Assembly (NCBI GenBank): GCA_035652435.1
Contig: DASRDU010000032.1
Coordinates: 35,844-99,843 of the forward strand
DNA length: 64,000 nt
Source of the DNA: DASRDU01 sp035652435
GTDB taxonomy: Bacteria; Acidobacteriota; Blastocatellia; RBC074
Direction: 5' to 3'
Shown here: in pieces, positions 44,261 through 54,654 of the stretch
Layout: each line of letters starts with the position of its first letter
Position numbering within the stretch: position 1 is the first letter of the stretch
Notes under the pieces: model-generated
What the model saw: the letters and a program-made list of their open reading frames with translations, nothing else
What the model was told of the DNA's origin: nothing
The model's database searches: none
Program-made: the position numbers and the translations under genes

Positions 44261-45202
44261 TTATGGCCCAGCCAGGGATGCGACGTGAGTCCGAATCGTG
44301 GCGCCCAGAGTCCGCAGGTTGTAGCCCCCTTCGAGACACGAAACCAGTCGCCCGCCGCACGAACCGCGGGCTAGTTCGTTCAGCCGCCGCGTGATCCGCG
44401 CGTAATCCTCGTCGGCGAGCATCAGGTGTCCGAGCGGGTCGGCGACGTGGGCGTCGAACCCCGCGGAAACAAGCACCAGGTCGGGCGCGAATTTTTTCAT
44501 GACTGATTCCAGCCCCCGCTCGAACATCCGCAAATAATCCGCCGCCGGAGTCCGGGCGGGCACCGGCACGTTGAGCGTGAATCCTTCGCCCTCTCCGAGG
44601 CCGCGCTCGTCGGCCCGCCCGGTGCCCGGGTACCAGGGGAACTGGTGCAGGCTGTAATAAAACACCGTCGGGTCGTCGTAAAAAATATCCTGGGTGCCGT
44701 TGCCGTGATGCACGTCGAAATCCACGATCAGGACGTTTTTGAGCTGCGGGTATTGCGCCTGAGCGTAGCGGGCCGCGATCGCGACGTTATTGAATAAACA
44801 AAAGCCCATGGCCCGAGCCACCGTCGCGTGATGCCCCGGCGGGCGGCAGGCGACGAAGGCGTTGTCGGTTTCGCCACTCATCACCGCGTCAACCGCGTGG
44901 CAGGCCCCGCCGGCGGCGAGGCGCGCCACGCGCTCTGATTCGCGCGAAACAACCGTGTCGGCATCGAGCGCCGCCGGGGCGGACTCGCAGACGCGCGCAA
45001 TCGCACCCGCCATCCCTTGATTGTGGCAGCGTTCTATTTCCTCATCGCTCACGGCGCGCGGCCCGAGCTTCAGCAGTCCCTGCCACAAATCCTCATCTTC
45101 CTTCAACCCGCCGATGGCGACCCCGTAGCGTTCGCGCCGCTCCGGGTGATTGCCCGTGTCGTGGTGTAAATATTCGTCTGAATAAACAATCGCTGTGGTC
45201 AT
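44261..45202 (-). CDS. Histone-deacetylase-like amidohydrolase
   Basis: This 313-residue zinc hydrolase belongs to the HDAC/AcuC/acetylpolyamine amidohydrolase superfamily. It shows HPERRERY, RPPGHHATVARAMGFCLFNNVAIAA (catalytic His pair), IVDFDVHHGNGTQDIFYDDPTVFYYSLHQFPWYPGTG (zinc Asp and His), DLVLVSAGFDAHVADPLG (zinc Asp) and LEGGYNL. The substrate could be an acetylated polyamine, acetoin-related compound or lysine. The ATG at 45202 (MTTAIVYSDEYLHHDTG) is the natural start; the frame extends to 45274. Confidence 0.93.
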   Translation of the reverse strand: MTTAIVYSDEYLHHDTGNHPERRERYGVAIGGLKEDEDLWQGLLKLGPRAVSDEEIERCHNQGMAGAIARVCESAPAALDADTVVSRESERVARLAAGGACHAVDAVMSGETDNAFVACRPPGHHATVARAMGFCLFNNVAIAARYAQAQYPQLKNVLIVDFDVHHGNGTQDIFYDDPTVFYYSLHQFPWYPGTGRADERGLGEGEGFTLNVPVPARTPAADYLRMFERGLESVMKKFAPDLVLVSAGFDAHVADPLGHLMLADEDYARITRRLNELARGSCGGRLVSCLEGGYNLRTLGATIRTHVASLAGP

Positions 45203-45345
45203 GGCGACATAGTATTCCCGCACGTCGCGGAGAGGCAAACTCCGGACAACAGACGGGCATCGCGGATTTCTCATGGTATGCTCTTTGCTGTCTATTGTCA
45301 GATAAGCCTGGGCACCCTTAAGTCGAGAGTGAAGGACGGCGAGAA

Positions 45346-46152
45346 GTGACGAAGAGAACCACAGCCATGATGATCGCGCTGGTCGTGCTGACGCTGACCG
45401 GCTTTGTCTTCGTGTCCAGACTGCTGGTGAAGCTGGCAGAGGGCGGGGGGGCCGGGCCTGGGGCGATCCAGTCTCCTTCCGCTTCGCCCTTATCCGCTGA
45501 CCGGAAGCTCTCTGAAAAGCAGATGGCTGACGACCTCGGCGAGAGGCAACAGCTGCTTGACCGGGTCGCCGCCGCCGTCGGCGCCGGTGACTGGACGAAT
45601 GCGAAAAATCTGTTCGGCGAATTCCAGAGCAGGGCCCGCCAGCTGCCCGCGCCGCAGCTTCCTTCGCCTGACCTGTCTCCGCTGTTACAGGATTTCTACG
45701 ACTATTCCGCCGTCAGCCTCGAACGCGCGCTCGCGGAAAAGAATGCGCGGGCCGCGACGCTGGCGCTCAATCAGCTTTACGGCATCATCGGCGAGCATCG
45801 GGCGCGCCTCGAAACGCGCGGCACCGGGCCTGAATTTGAGCGGCTGCGGTTTCTCGTCCGCGAGCTTGAATTGTGGAGCGGCGCCGGCGATGAAAAGATG
45901 GTAGTAGTGCGCGCCTCGGCCCTGCGTGAAGCGTGGCAGGTCGCCCGCCCGACGGTCATCGCCGGACACGGCACTGATCAGGCCGTCAGGGATTTCGACC
46001 GGTTGGTCGAGCAACTCACCGCCGCCAGACAGATGCGCGATCTCTCCGCGCTGATCCCCGAATTCAGAAGCCGGATCGAACAGCTCGAAAATCTCCTGCA
46101 GGCTTCTCGAAAGCCGAATTCCGCCGCTAAGGAAAGTGATGATGACCAGTGA
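45346..46152 (+). CDS. Membrane-anchored helical hypothetical protein
   Basis: This 268-residue protein starts at a GTG (45346) preceded by AAGGACGGCGAGAA. A single N-terminal transmembrane helix (~6-30) is followed by a Gly/Ser/Pro linker and a long, mostly helical domain with Arg/Glu/Leu-rich segments. No known family is recognised. It is divergent from the HDAC-like gene. Confidence 0.65.
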   Translation: MTKRTTAMMIALVVLTLTGFVFVSRLLVKLAEGGGAGPGAIQSPSASPLSADRKLSEKQMADDLGERQQLLDRVAAAVGAGDWTNAKNLFGEFQSRARQLPAPQLPSPDLSPLLQDFYDYSAVSLERALAEKNARAATLALNQLYGIIGEHRARLETRGTGPEFERLRFLVRELELWSGAGDEKMVVVRASALREAWQVARPTVIAGHGTDQAVRDFDRLVEQLTAARQMRDLSALIPEFRSRIEQLENLLQASRKPNSAAKESDDDQ

Positions 46153-46516
46153 GGCGTGGCGGTTATGCCGGGCACCTGTCAAATCCGCCACACCTGAGCC
46201 TGCCTTCCTCGCCCCTCCGGTCGCGCGCCGCTTCTGAAAAAGTCTTATAAATCAGCCATCTTTCCGGCAGGACCGGCGGGCCGCAAATGGCACATCGGTT
46301 GCTCAATGACGGGCGCACACGCACTGATAAATGAGGGCCCTCGGGGCTCCCGTCATTGCAAAGGCAAATCAGCGTGAGCGGGAACAACGACGTGTGCCCC
46401 GGGCCGATCAAATCAGCCTGGTTTTCACGGTTTGATCTGGCGGCTTTGCTGCTGCCCAGGCGGGCAAGATTCACGGAGCAAATGCCGGCGGATTATTCAA
46501 ACAAGGAGAGACTGCT
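46153..46516. other. Spacer with sigma-54 promoter
   Basis: These 364 bases precede the lipoprotein gene. They contain a well-matched sigma-54 promoter (46288-46303), leaving a ~210-base untranslated leader. GAGGGCCCTCGGGGCTCCC near 46337-46355 is a GC-rich palindromic patch. No protein-coding frame is convincing. Confidence 0.45.
46288..46303 (+). promoter_or_regulatory. Sigma-54 (-24/-12) promoter
   Basis: TGGCAC (46288-46293), five bases, then TTGCT (46299-46303) exactly match the TGGCAC-N5-TTGCW consensus. The orientation is toward the lipoprotein gene at 46517. A sigma-54-dependent regulator is encoded just downstream on the other strand. Confidence 0.7.
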
Positions 46517-47044
46517 TTGAAGAAGACAATCATCACTCTGGGTTCAATTGCGGTACTGGCGACGGCCCTTTTCCTCGGCGCCTGCGCGTCGGAAGAGACC
46601 AAGCCAACACCTACTCCTACTCCGGTTGCTGTGGTCAGCCCGGCAGCGACTGCTGCTCCGACCACTGCGCCTGCCAAAATGGATGCTTCGGCGTCCCTGG
46701 AGAGCGCCAAAGAGCATCTGACGATGGCTTCAACTGAACTGAAGAATAAGAACAGCAAAGGCGCGGTTGAGCATATTGAAAAGGCTCACAAAGCGGTGAG
46801 CGATGCCACCGAGGCTGCCCCGGCTGCGACCAAAGCCCTGATCGAGAAGGCCGGCAAGGCGGTCGAAGCGGCCAAGGAAAAGGCCGAGAAGAATGACAAG
46901 ACTGCCGACGCGGCGGTCACTTCGGCGATCAATGCCGTCTCGTCCGCGTCTGCGGCGGCCAAGGCCCCCGCGGCATCAGCCCCCGGTGCGGCCAGCAGCC
47001 CTGCCGCCAAGCACGAAGAGAAGAAGGACGAGAAGAAACACTAA
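46517..47044 (+). CDS. Ala/Lys-rich lipoprotein
   Basis: This 175-residue protein starts at a TTG (46517) with AAGGAGAG upstream. A lipoprotein signal peptide ends with lipobox LGAC (Cys23). A Thr-Pro-Ala linker is followed by an Ala/Lys-rich helical region (~60-145) and a Lys/Glu/His tail. The composition resembles histone H1-like or Lpp-like helical lipoproteins. A sigma-54 promoter lies upstream and a strong terminator downstream, so it is a single-gene unit. The function is unknown; an envelope-stress or structural role is a guess. Confidence 0.78.
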   Translation: MKKTIITLGSIAVLATALFLGACASEETKPTPTPTPVAVVSPAATAAPTTAPAKMDASASLESAKEHLTMASTELKNKNSKGAVEHIEKAHKAVSDATEAAPAATKALIEKAGKAVEAAKEKAEKNDKTADAAVTSAINAVSSASAAAKAPAASAPGAASSPAAKHEEKKDEKKH

Positions 47045-47093
47045 TTCTCTTCACCCCCGGGTCTCCCCGGTTTTCTGTTGCGGTTGACCCTCG

Positions 47094-47135
47094 AAGGGCG
47101 CGGAAGATTTCAGAAATCTTCCGCGCCCTTTTTGA
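47094..47135 (+). terminator. Strong intrinsic terminator after the lipoprotein gene
   Basis: AAGGGCGCGGAAGATTT pairs with AAATCTTCCGCGCCCTT over a 3-base loop (17 bp), followed by TTTGATTTTC. It is also placed to block readthrough from the convergent regulator gene. Confidence 0.88.
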
Positions 47136-47138
47136 TTT

Positions 47139-48527
47139 TCATTCGCCGTCCAGCCTGATGCCGAACCGTTCAGCCATGCGGTAAAGCGTGCGGCGGTCAA
47201 TTCTGAGGACTTCAGCCGCGCGCGTGCGGTTGCCGCCGACCGCTTCCAGCACGTGAATCAGGTAACGGCGTTCGAGTTCTTCGAGCGAAGGCAGGTCGGC
47301 AAACAACAGTGCCCTGGCCCTCGGCACTGACGCATTTTCGCCCGACGGTTTGAGAATGCGCGACGGCAAATCTTCCGGCTCGATCAACTGGCCGCGCGTG
47401 TGAAGCACGGCATGCTCCATGCAATTTTCCAGCTCGCGGACATTGCCGCTCCAGTCGTAATTGCTGAGGATACGCATCACCTGTTCGGAAATCGAAACCC
47501 GCTTTCCAGTCTCCTGACAGGCGCGCTGGAGAAAGTGGTGGGCAAGCAGCGGAATATCTTCACGCCGCTCGCGCAAGGGTGGCACCGACAGCGTGATCAC
47601 GCTCAGGCGATAAAACAGGTCTTCGCGAAAGCGCCCGGCTTTGACTTCTTCTTCCAGATTCCGATTGGTCGCGGCGATGACGCGGACGTTGATCTTCTGA
47701 GTCTTCGTCGAGCCGACGCGGCGAATCTCGCTCTCCTGCAAGGCCCGCAGCAGTTTGACCTGCAGTGCCGCGCTGGTCTCGCCGATCTCATCCAGGAAAA
47801 TCGTCCCGCTTTCCGCCCCTTCAAACAACCCTTTCTTGTCGGCGGCCGCGCCGGTAAATGAGCCTTTCGTGTGGCCGAAGAGTTCGGCTTCGAGCAATGT
47901 TTCGGTCAGCGCGCCGCAGTTGACCGCGATGAAGGGCATCGCGGCGCGGGGGCTGTTGGTGTGAATCGCCTGCGCGACCAGCTCCTTGCCGGTGCCCGAC
48001 TCGCCGATGATCAGCACGGTCGAGCGGTAGGCCGCGACGCGCGCGATCTCCATATACAGCTCGATCATCTGGCGGCTGTGGCCGACCAGACCCGACGAAG
48101 CGTAACGCGATGACATCTCCCGGGAAGCTTCTGCCTCCCCGGGCCGTTCGGTCGTGACTGCCAGTGCGCGGCGCGCCGTGGCGATGATTTCCTGAACGTT
48201 GAAGGGCTTGCTGATGAAATCGAACGCGCCTTCGCGCACCGCGTCAATCGCCGTCTCGAGCGTGCCAAAGCCGCTGATCAGGATCACCTGCGAAGCGGGC
48301 GAGATGCGGCGGAAGTTTTTGAGCAGTTCGACGCCGTTGACAGCCTCGTTGAGATTGATGTCACTGACGATCAGGTGGAAAGAGCCGGCCCGGACGGCGG
48401 CGAACGCTTCGTCGGCCCCGGTCGCCGAATGCACGCGCCAGCCCTGATCCTCAAAAATCTCGCGGAGGAAATTACAGGTGTCGAGGTCGTCGTCTATGAC
48501 CAGAATTTTCTGCCGGGCTTCTTTCAT
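47139..48527 (-). CDS. NtrC-type sigma-54-dependent response regulator
   Basis: This 462-residue regulator has a receiver domain (~7-120; VIDDD, phospho-acceptor Asp in LIVSDINL, Lys in FISKPFN). The AAA+ domain (~148-385) contains Walker A GESGTGKE, the sigma-54 contact loop GSFTGA (variant of GAFTGA) and Walker B GTIFLDEIGE. A Fis-type helix-turn-helix follows at the C-terminus (GGNRTRAAEVLRIDRRTLYRMAERFGI). It lies 4 bases downstream of its kinase gene. The sigma-54 promoter at 46288 is an obvious candidate target. Confidence 0.96.
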   Translation of the reverse strand: MKEARQKILVIDDDLDTCNFLREIFEDQGWRVHSATGADEAFAAVRAGSFHLIVSDINLNEAVNGVELLKNFRRISPASQVILISGFGTLETAIDAVREGAFDFISKPFNVQEIIATARRALAVTTERPGEAEASREMSSRYASSGLVGHSRQMIELYMEIARVAAYRSTVLIIGESGTGKELVAQAIHTNSPRAAMPFIAVNCGALTETLLEAELFGHTKGSFTGAAADKKGLFEGAESGTIFLDEIGETSAALQVKLLRALQESEIRRVGSTKTQKINVRVIAATNRNLEEEVKAGRFREDLFYRLSVITLSVPPLRERREDIPLLAHHFLQRACQETGKRVSISEQVMRILSNYDWSGNVRELENCMEHAVLHTRGQLIEPEDLPSRILKPSGENASVPRARALLFADLPSLEELERRYLIHVLEAVGGNRTRAAEVLRIDRRTLYRMAERFGIRLDGE

Positions 48528-48531
48528 TGCT

Positions 48532-50136
48532 TTACTGGTTGACCGCGAGGTTTTCAGCCGCCTCGGCGGCGGGTGAAGTTGCCAGAGGCAGGATGATTTT
48601 GAATTCTGTCCCTTCGCCCGGGGCGCTTTCGAGCGTGATCGTCCCGCCGTGTTCGCGGATGATCTGATGAACGACCGTCAGACCGAGCCCGCTGCCGCGT
48701 TCGCGAATTTTGGTCGTAAACAAAGGATCGAAGATTCGCCCGCGGATTTCTTCGCTGATGCCGGCGCCGGTGTCACGACAGATGATTCGTGCCTGCCCCT
48801 TGCCGTCTGCTTCCGTCCTGATAGTCAGTCGCCCGCCACCAGGCATGGCGTCGAGGCTGTTGTTGATGAGGTTGATGAAGACCTGCTGAAGCTGTTCGCC
48901 GTCGCCGGAAATGGACGGGTTCGACTCATCCAGCTCCGCGATCAGTTCGACCTGCCGGGCGGCGAGTGTGGGCGCCGTGATTTCAAAAATTCTTTGCAGC
49001 AGCGCGTTGATCTCCACCGGGGCCAGTTCGGGGCGCGGGCGCCGCGTGGCGTCGAGCATGTTGCGCACGATGCGTTCGATCCGCGTGATCTGCGAGCCGA
49101 TCAGGTCGAGCCGCTCCTTCGTCTTCGGGTCGTCAGTCCTGGCCGCGAGCAGTTGCACGTGGCCGGAGATCAGGTTGAGCGGCGTGCCGACTTCGTGCGC
49201 GAACTGCGCGGCGAGCTGCCCGGCGGCGGCCAGTCGCTCGAATTTCGTCAGCTCGCGCTGCAGGTCAAAGAGCGAGGTGTAAGCCTCTTCAAGCTGGACG
49301 TTGCGCTCGTCAATCTCCGCGTACCGTTCGGCCAGTTCGACGGTCGCTTCGCGGACGCGCTCCTCGAGGCTTTTCTGGTAAGCCTCGCGCTCGGCGGTCA
49401 TCATCCGAAGTCGCGCCACCATGTGATTGAAATCGGTCGCCAGCTTGCCGAACTCGTCGTGCGCCCGCACCGGGACGGTCGCGTCGAGGTCGCCGCCCCG
49501 CACCCGTCCCATCGTCTGCAACAGATCGGCGACCGGCTGATAGATGACCTGACTGAAGAGGAAGTAGAGCAGGGCGGTGATCGAGATGACCGCGGCGGCG
49601 AGCAGCGCGATGGTCAGTTTCATGAGCAGCAGCGAGAGGTCGGAAAACCACGGGCGCTGAGTGGTCAGGCTGACGACGCCGGCGAAAGTTTTGTCGTCCA
49701 TGAGCGGGTGCGCCGCGTAGATCACCCGCATCTTGTGCAACCCCGTCCCGACCAGATAAGTATGCGAAATCGTCTTGCCGTTGCGCAGACGGGCGAGATC
49801 CGCCTCGGGGATGGCTTCGTCCTTCTCCTGTCCGGGCAGCGCGAGCCACTCGATCAGTTTCCTTTTCTTTTCCGCCCGGTAGAGGCGAATCTGCTGAATT
49901 TCGCCCTCATGCACGTCCATGAAAATCTGCGCGTAGGTCTTCTGGTCGCTCTGGTAGGCGATGTTGGAGAGCCGGTCGGCGAGTTGTTCGGCCCACTCCC
50001 GCGCCAGTTGTTCCTGCTGCTGCCGCTCGATGTCGCGCGTCGTCGAGAAGAAGAAGTAAACGACCGCCAGCAGCACGGCAGTCAGAACCGCCGAAACCAG
50101 CAGCGTCGTTCGCGTGTAGAGATTGAGCGGCTTCAT
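48532..50136 (-). CDS. Sensor histidine kinase of NtrC-type pair
   Basis: This 534-residue membrane kinase has transmembrane helices at ~10-30 and ~170-193 around a periplasmic sensor. HAMP follows (~195-250), then a coiled-coil linker. The phosphorylation motif is FAHEVGTPLNLISGHVQLL near residue 315. HATPase boxes are INLINNSLDAMPGGG, CRDTGAGI and GSGLGLTVVHQIIREHGG. It is first in the two-gene unit with the sigma-54 regulator. The signal is unknown. Confidence 0.95.
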   Translation of the reverse strand: MKPLNLYTRTTLLVSAVLTAVLLAVVYFFFSTTRDIERQQQEQLAREWAEQLADRLSNIAYQSDQKTYAQIFMDVHEGEIQQIRLYRAEKKRKLIEWLALPGQEKDEAIPEADLARLRNGKTISHTYLVGTGLHKMRVIYAAHPLMDDKTFAGVVSLTTQRPWFSDLSLLLMKLTIALLAAAVISITALLYFLFSQVIYQPVADLLQTMGRVRGGDLDATVPVRAHDEFGKLATDFNHMVARLRMMTAEREAYQKSLEERVREATVELAERYAEIDERNVQLEEAYTSLFDLQRELTKFERLAAAGQLAAQFAHEVGTPLNLISGHVQLLAARTDDPKTKERLDLIGSQITRIERIVRNMLDATRRPRPELAPVEINALLQRIFEITAPTLAARQVELIAELDESNPSISGDGEQLQQVFINLINNSLDAMPGGGRLTIRTEADGKGQARIICRDTGAGISEEIRGRIFDPLFTTKIRERGSGLGLTVVHQIIREHGGTITLESAPGEGTEFKIILPLATSPAAEAAENLAVNQ

Positions 50137-50326
50137 AACAACAGGTGAAACGCCGGCAGCGAATGGGCGATTATCATAACACCCCGCCTCTGACTTTCAA
50201 TCACATCAATGAGCCAGCTTTGCCCGAAGCCCTCGCGCTGATTTTTTCCTGTGCTATAATCCCGCGCTCGGGGTGAAAGCCCCGTGGCTGAGGTCGCGGG
50301 GCGGGGTGGTGAAGGCTCTTCTTCTG

Positions 50327-51991
<1,665 letters not shown>

Positions 51992-52042
51992 CCGATCAAT
52001 CACTGCTCACTTCCCGCGCCTTATCACCCGCTACTGACCCCG

Positions 52043-52939
52043 ATGAAAGAACCGCTCTACCTTGGAGTTGATCTCGGCGGCACGCAGCTGCGCATTGCCG
52101 CCGTGACCGGCGATGGGAAACTCGCGACCGGGGTGCTGTCCGTTCCAACGGGCAAGTCTTTTTCACCGGACGACCTGCGACGACAACTCACCAGCCTGAC
52201 GGCCGAATTACGTCAGCAGTCGGGGGCCGGCCAGTTCGCGGCGCTCGGTATTGGGGTCACCGGAATCGTTCGTCAGGGCAGGCTTTCGGCTTCAGATTTT
52301 CTGCCGCAGCTCAATGACCTTGAGCTGGCCGACACACTCAGCTCGGTCGTCGGCTGCCCGGTCGCCGTCGAAAACGACGCGCGCTGTTTCACGCTGGCCG
52401 AGGCCCGGTTCGGCGCTGGCCGGGGCGCGCACAACATCTGTGGCATCACGCTCGGCACCGGGGTCGGCGGCGGGGTCATGGTTGACGGCCAGCTGGTTCG
52501 CGGCGTTTCATCGCAGGCCGGTGAGGTGTGGAGCATCCCGCTGCGCGGGAGGCACCTTGAATATTTCCTCTCGGGCGATGGCGTCGTGCGCGGGTACCTG
52601 GCGGAAGGCGGCGGGGCGGGCGAGTCATCTGCGTCTCAGCCCGACAGCGCGCGGATTGCCGATCTGGCGCGTGGCGGCGATCCGGCGGCGCGGGCGGCGT
52701 GGGCCGCCTTTGGCGATGATCTCTATTTCCTGTGCGGGGCGATGATCGCGCTGCTCGAACCGGAAGTGATCGTGATCGGTGGTTCGCTGACTAAAGCGAG
52801 TGATCTTTACTTTGACGACGTGATGGCCAGACTGAGTCAGTGGAAAACGCAGACGCGAATCGCATGCGCCGAACTCGGTGGCGCCGCCGGGCTGATCGGG
52901 GCCGCAGCGCTGAACATTCAGGCAGGAAGGCAAAAGTGA
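52043..52939 (+). CDS. ROK family sugar kinase-like protein
   Basis: This 298-residue actin-fold protein has phosphate loop DLGGTQLRIAAV, the catalytic block VENDARCFTLAEARFGAGRG (Asp near 112) and the adenosine loop GITLGTGVGGGVMVDGQLVRG. The usual ROK zinc motif (ExGH...CxCGxxGCxE) is missing: the region reads SQAGEVWSIPLRGRHLEYFLSGDG. It may be a glucokinase variant or act on another sugar. It starts 51 bases after the HD-domain gene. Confidence 0.85.
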   Translation: MKEPLYLGVDLGGTQLRIAAVTGDGKLATGVLSVPTGKSFSPDDLRRQLTSLTAELRQQSGAGQFAALGIGVTGIVRQGRLSASDFLPQLNDLELADTLSSVVGCPVAVENDARCFTLAEARFGAGRGAHNICGITLGTGVGGGVMVDGQLVRGVSSQAGEVWSIPLRGRHLEYFLSGDGVVRGYLAEGGGAGESSASQPDSARIADLARGGDPAARAAWAAFGDDLYFLCGAMIALLEPEVIVIGGSLTKASDLYFDDVMARLSQWKTQTRIACAELGGAAGLIGAAALNIQAGRQK

Positions 52940-52943
52940 AAAA

Positions 52944-53579
52944 TCAGAGCGAAGAACCACCCTGATCAATATCGGCCCGTCCGGCGCCCTGACTTTTACC
53001 TTTTGCCTTTTCACTTCTGCCTTCGCCCTGCTGCTTTGCTTCCGTGAAACTGCTCTTGAATTCAGCCGATGCCTTGCGCAGTTCCAGCCACATCTCGAAC
53101 AGGTCGGGGGTCTGAAGCCAGACGGCGAACCACTGCGCGATCTCGGCCTGCAGGGCGCGGCGGTCGGCGCTCTCTTCCTGAGTCGAAAGTTCAATGGCGC
53201 GGCGTTTAGCACTCATCACCGCTTCGCGCGCGGCGTGCATCCCGCGGCGGTCTTTCTGGTGCAGGTAGCGGCGATAGAGTTCGTCAATCCGGCGGATGGC
53301 CAGTTCCGCAGCTTCAAAGGTCTCGCAGCGCATCACGTCTACGAACCGCCGGTGATAACGCTCGGTGGGCGACCTCATGGCCAGCACCTGATCGAAACGC
53401 ACCGGGATGTCTTCTTCGGCGAGGACGCGCGCGATTTCCGCCGGGCTCATCGCCCCGCCTTCGCCGAACTCCCTGACCAGACTCTCGTTGATCACCGCGA
53501 TTTCACGGGCCGAGACCTCGCCCATTGCCTCCCGGTCGTAAATCTCGATCACCATCTGTTTTTTTGTCTTCCGGTTCAT
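52944..53579 (-). CDS. Conserved helical protein of unknown function
   Basis: This 211-residue soluble protein is predicted to be nearly all helical (MVIEIYDREAMGEVSAREIAVINESLVREFGEGGAMSPAEIARVLAEEDIPVRFDQVLAM...). The first part looks like a helix-turn-helix-type decision region (MSPAEIARVLAEEDIPVRFDQVL), but this is weak. I do not recognise the family. The last ~20 residues (EGRSEKAKGKSQGAG) are encoded by a purine-rich intergenic repeat that has read into the gene. It lies 13 bases before the ABC ATPase gene on the same strand; the ROK gene is convergent. Confidence 0.7.
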   Translation of the reverse strand: MNRKTKKQMVIEIYDREAMGEVSAREIAVINESLVREFGEGGAMSPAEIARVLAEEDIPVRFDQVLAMRSPTERYHRRFVDVMRCETFEAAELAIRRIDELYRRYLHQKDRRGMHAAREAVMSAKRRAIELSTQEESADRRALQAEIAQWFAVWLQTPDLFEMWLELRKASAEFKSSFTEAKQQGEGRSEKAKGKSQGAGRADIDQGGSSL

Positions 53580-53592
53580 TGTTGCCAGTCTG

Positions 53593-54501
53593 TCAGGCGT
53601 TTGTCCGATTCACACTCTCGATGAAGATTTCGTTGAGCGACGGCTCGACCATTTCAAAGCGGGTCAGCTTCGCCCCGCCGTTCACGAGCGCGCGCAGCAG
53701 TTCCTGCGGGTTCGCGCCGTCTTCGAGTTCGACTTCGACGTGATACTGAAAGCGGTTCGCTTTTCTGACGAGCGCGGGGTTGTCGAGCAGGCCGTCGAAG
53801 TTTTCGCCTTCGAGCGCAATCGCGCGGTGGCCGAAGCCGCGTTTGATCTCCCTGACGTTGCCGTCCAGCACCTTGCGGCCGCGGTTGATCAGGCAGATTT
53901 CATCGCACATCTGCTCGGCCTGCTCCATCAGGTGCGTCGAGAAGATGATCGTCCGGTTCCGGCGCTTCATGTCATGCACAACCTCCTTGAGCAGGTTCGC
54001 GTTGATCGGGTCAAGGCCCGAGAAAGGCTCGTCAAGGATGACCAGTTCGGGGTCGTGCATGATCGTCGAAACGAACTGCACTTTCTGCTGCATGCCTTTC
54101 GACAGCTCATCCCACCGCTTGTTTTTCCACTCGGTCAGGCTGACGCGCTCCAGCCACTCGTCAATCAGCCGCGCGGACTGCTCGTGGCCGAGGCCTTTCA
54201 GTTCGGCGAAGAAGGCGAGTTGTTCGCCGACCTTCATCTTCTTGTACAGGCCGCGGTCTTCGGGCAGGTAGCCGACGCGCTCCTGAAGCTTTGCGCTCAT
54301 GCGCTCGCCGAAGAGCCGCACCTCGCCCGCGTCGGGCATGGTGATGTTGACGATCATCCTGATCGTCGTCGTCTTGCCGGCGCCGTTCGGGCCGAGCAGC
54401 CCGAAGATGCAGCCCTGCCTGATTTCGAGCGAGAGGTCGTTGACGGCGACAAAATCGCCGTAGCTCTTGCGGACGTTCGTTAAGGTGACGGCGTTTGACA
54501 T
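53593..54501 (-). CDS. ABC transporter ATP-binding protein
   Basis: This 302-residue ATPase subunit has Walker A LLGPNGAGKTTTIRMI, Q-loop YLPEDRGLYKKM, signature LSKGMQQKVQF, Walker B LVILDEPFSGLD and H-loop IIFSTHLMEQAE. The C-terminal ~80 residues are the DUF4162-type extension found in NatA/CcmA-like exporters. The ATG at 54501 (MSNAVTLTNVRKSYG) is preferred over 54573. No permease gene is adjacent in the window; its partner must lie elsewhere. An inverted repeat lies just upstream. Confidence 0.93.
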   Translation of the reverse strand: MSNAVTLTNVRKSYGDFVAVNDLSLEIRQGCIFGLLGPNGAGKTTTIRMIVNITMPDAGEVRLFGERMSAKLQERVGYLPEDRGLYKKMKVGEQLAFFAELKGLGHEQSARLIDEWLERVSLTEWKNKRWDELSKGMQQKVQFVSTIMHDPELVILDEPFSGLDPINANLLKEVVHDMKRRNRTIIFSTHLMEQAEQMCDEICLINRGRKVLDGNVREIKRGFGHRAIALEGENFDGLLDNPALVRKANRFQYHVEVELEDGANPQELLRALVNGGAKLTRFEMVEPSLNEIFIESVNRTNA

Positions 54502-54527
54502 GCCTGCGGTTGTTACAACTCCTGCAT

Positions 54528-54615
54528 CCCCGGGAGCGCACGCGGCTCGCGTGCTGTTTGTTATCGAATCCACTGGCCCGTCGGAACAGCACGCGAGCCG
54601 CGTGCGCTCCCGGGG
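54528..54615. repeat. Perfect 31-bp inverted repeat
   Basis: Arms at 54528-54558 and 54585-54615 are identical over all 31 bases when one is inverted, around a 26-base spacer. The inner phrase is GAGCGCACGCGGCTCGCGTGC. It sits between the ABC ATPase gene and the VWFA gene. A 14-base piece of the arm recurs at 57621-57634. It resembles a dispersed palindromic element. Confidence 0.85.
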
Positions 54616-54654
54616 AGAAATAGTAATTTCGGGCTCAATGCTTACTGCTGATCG

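Noticed and set aside
48649..50148. 499-codon plus-strand frame
   Set aside because: It is antisense to the NtrC-type histidine kinase and shows no recognisable domain.
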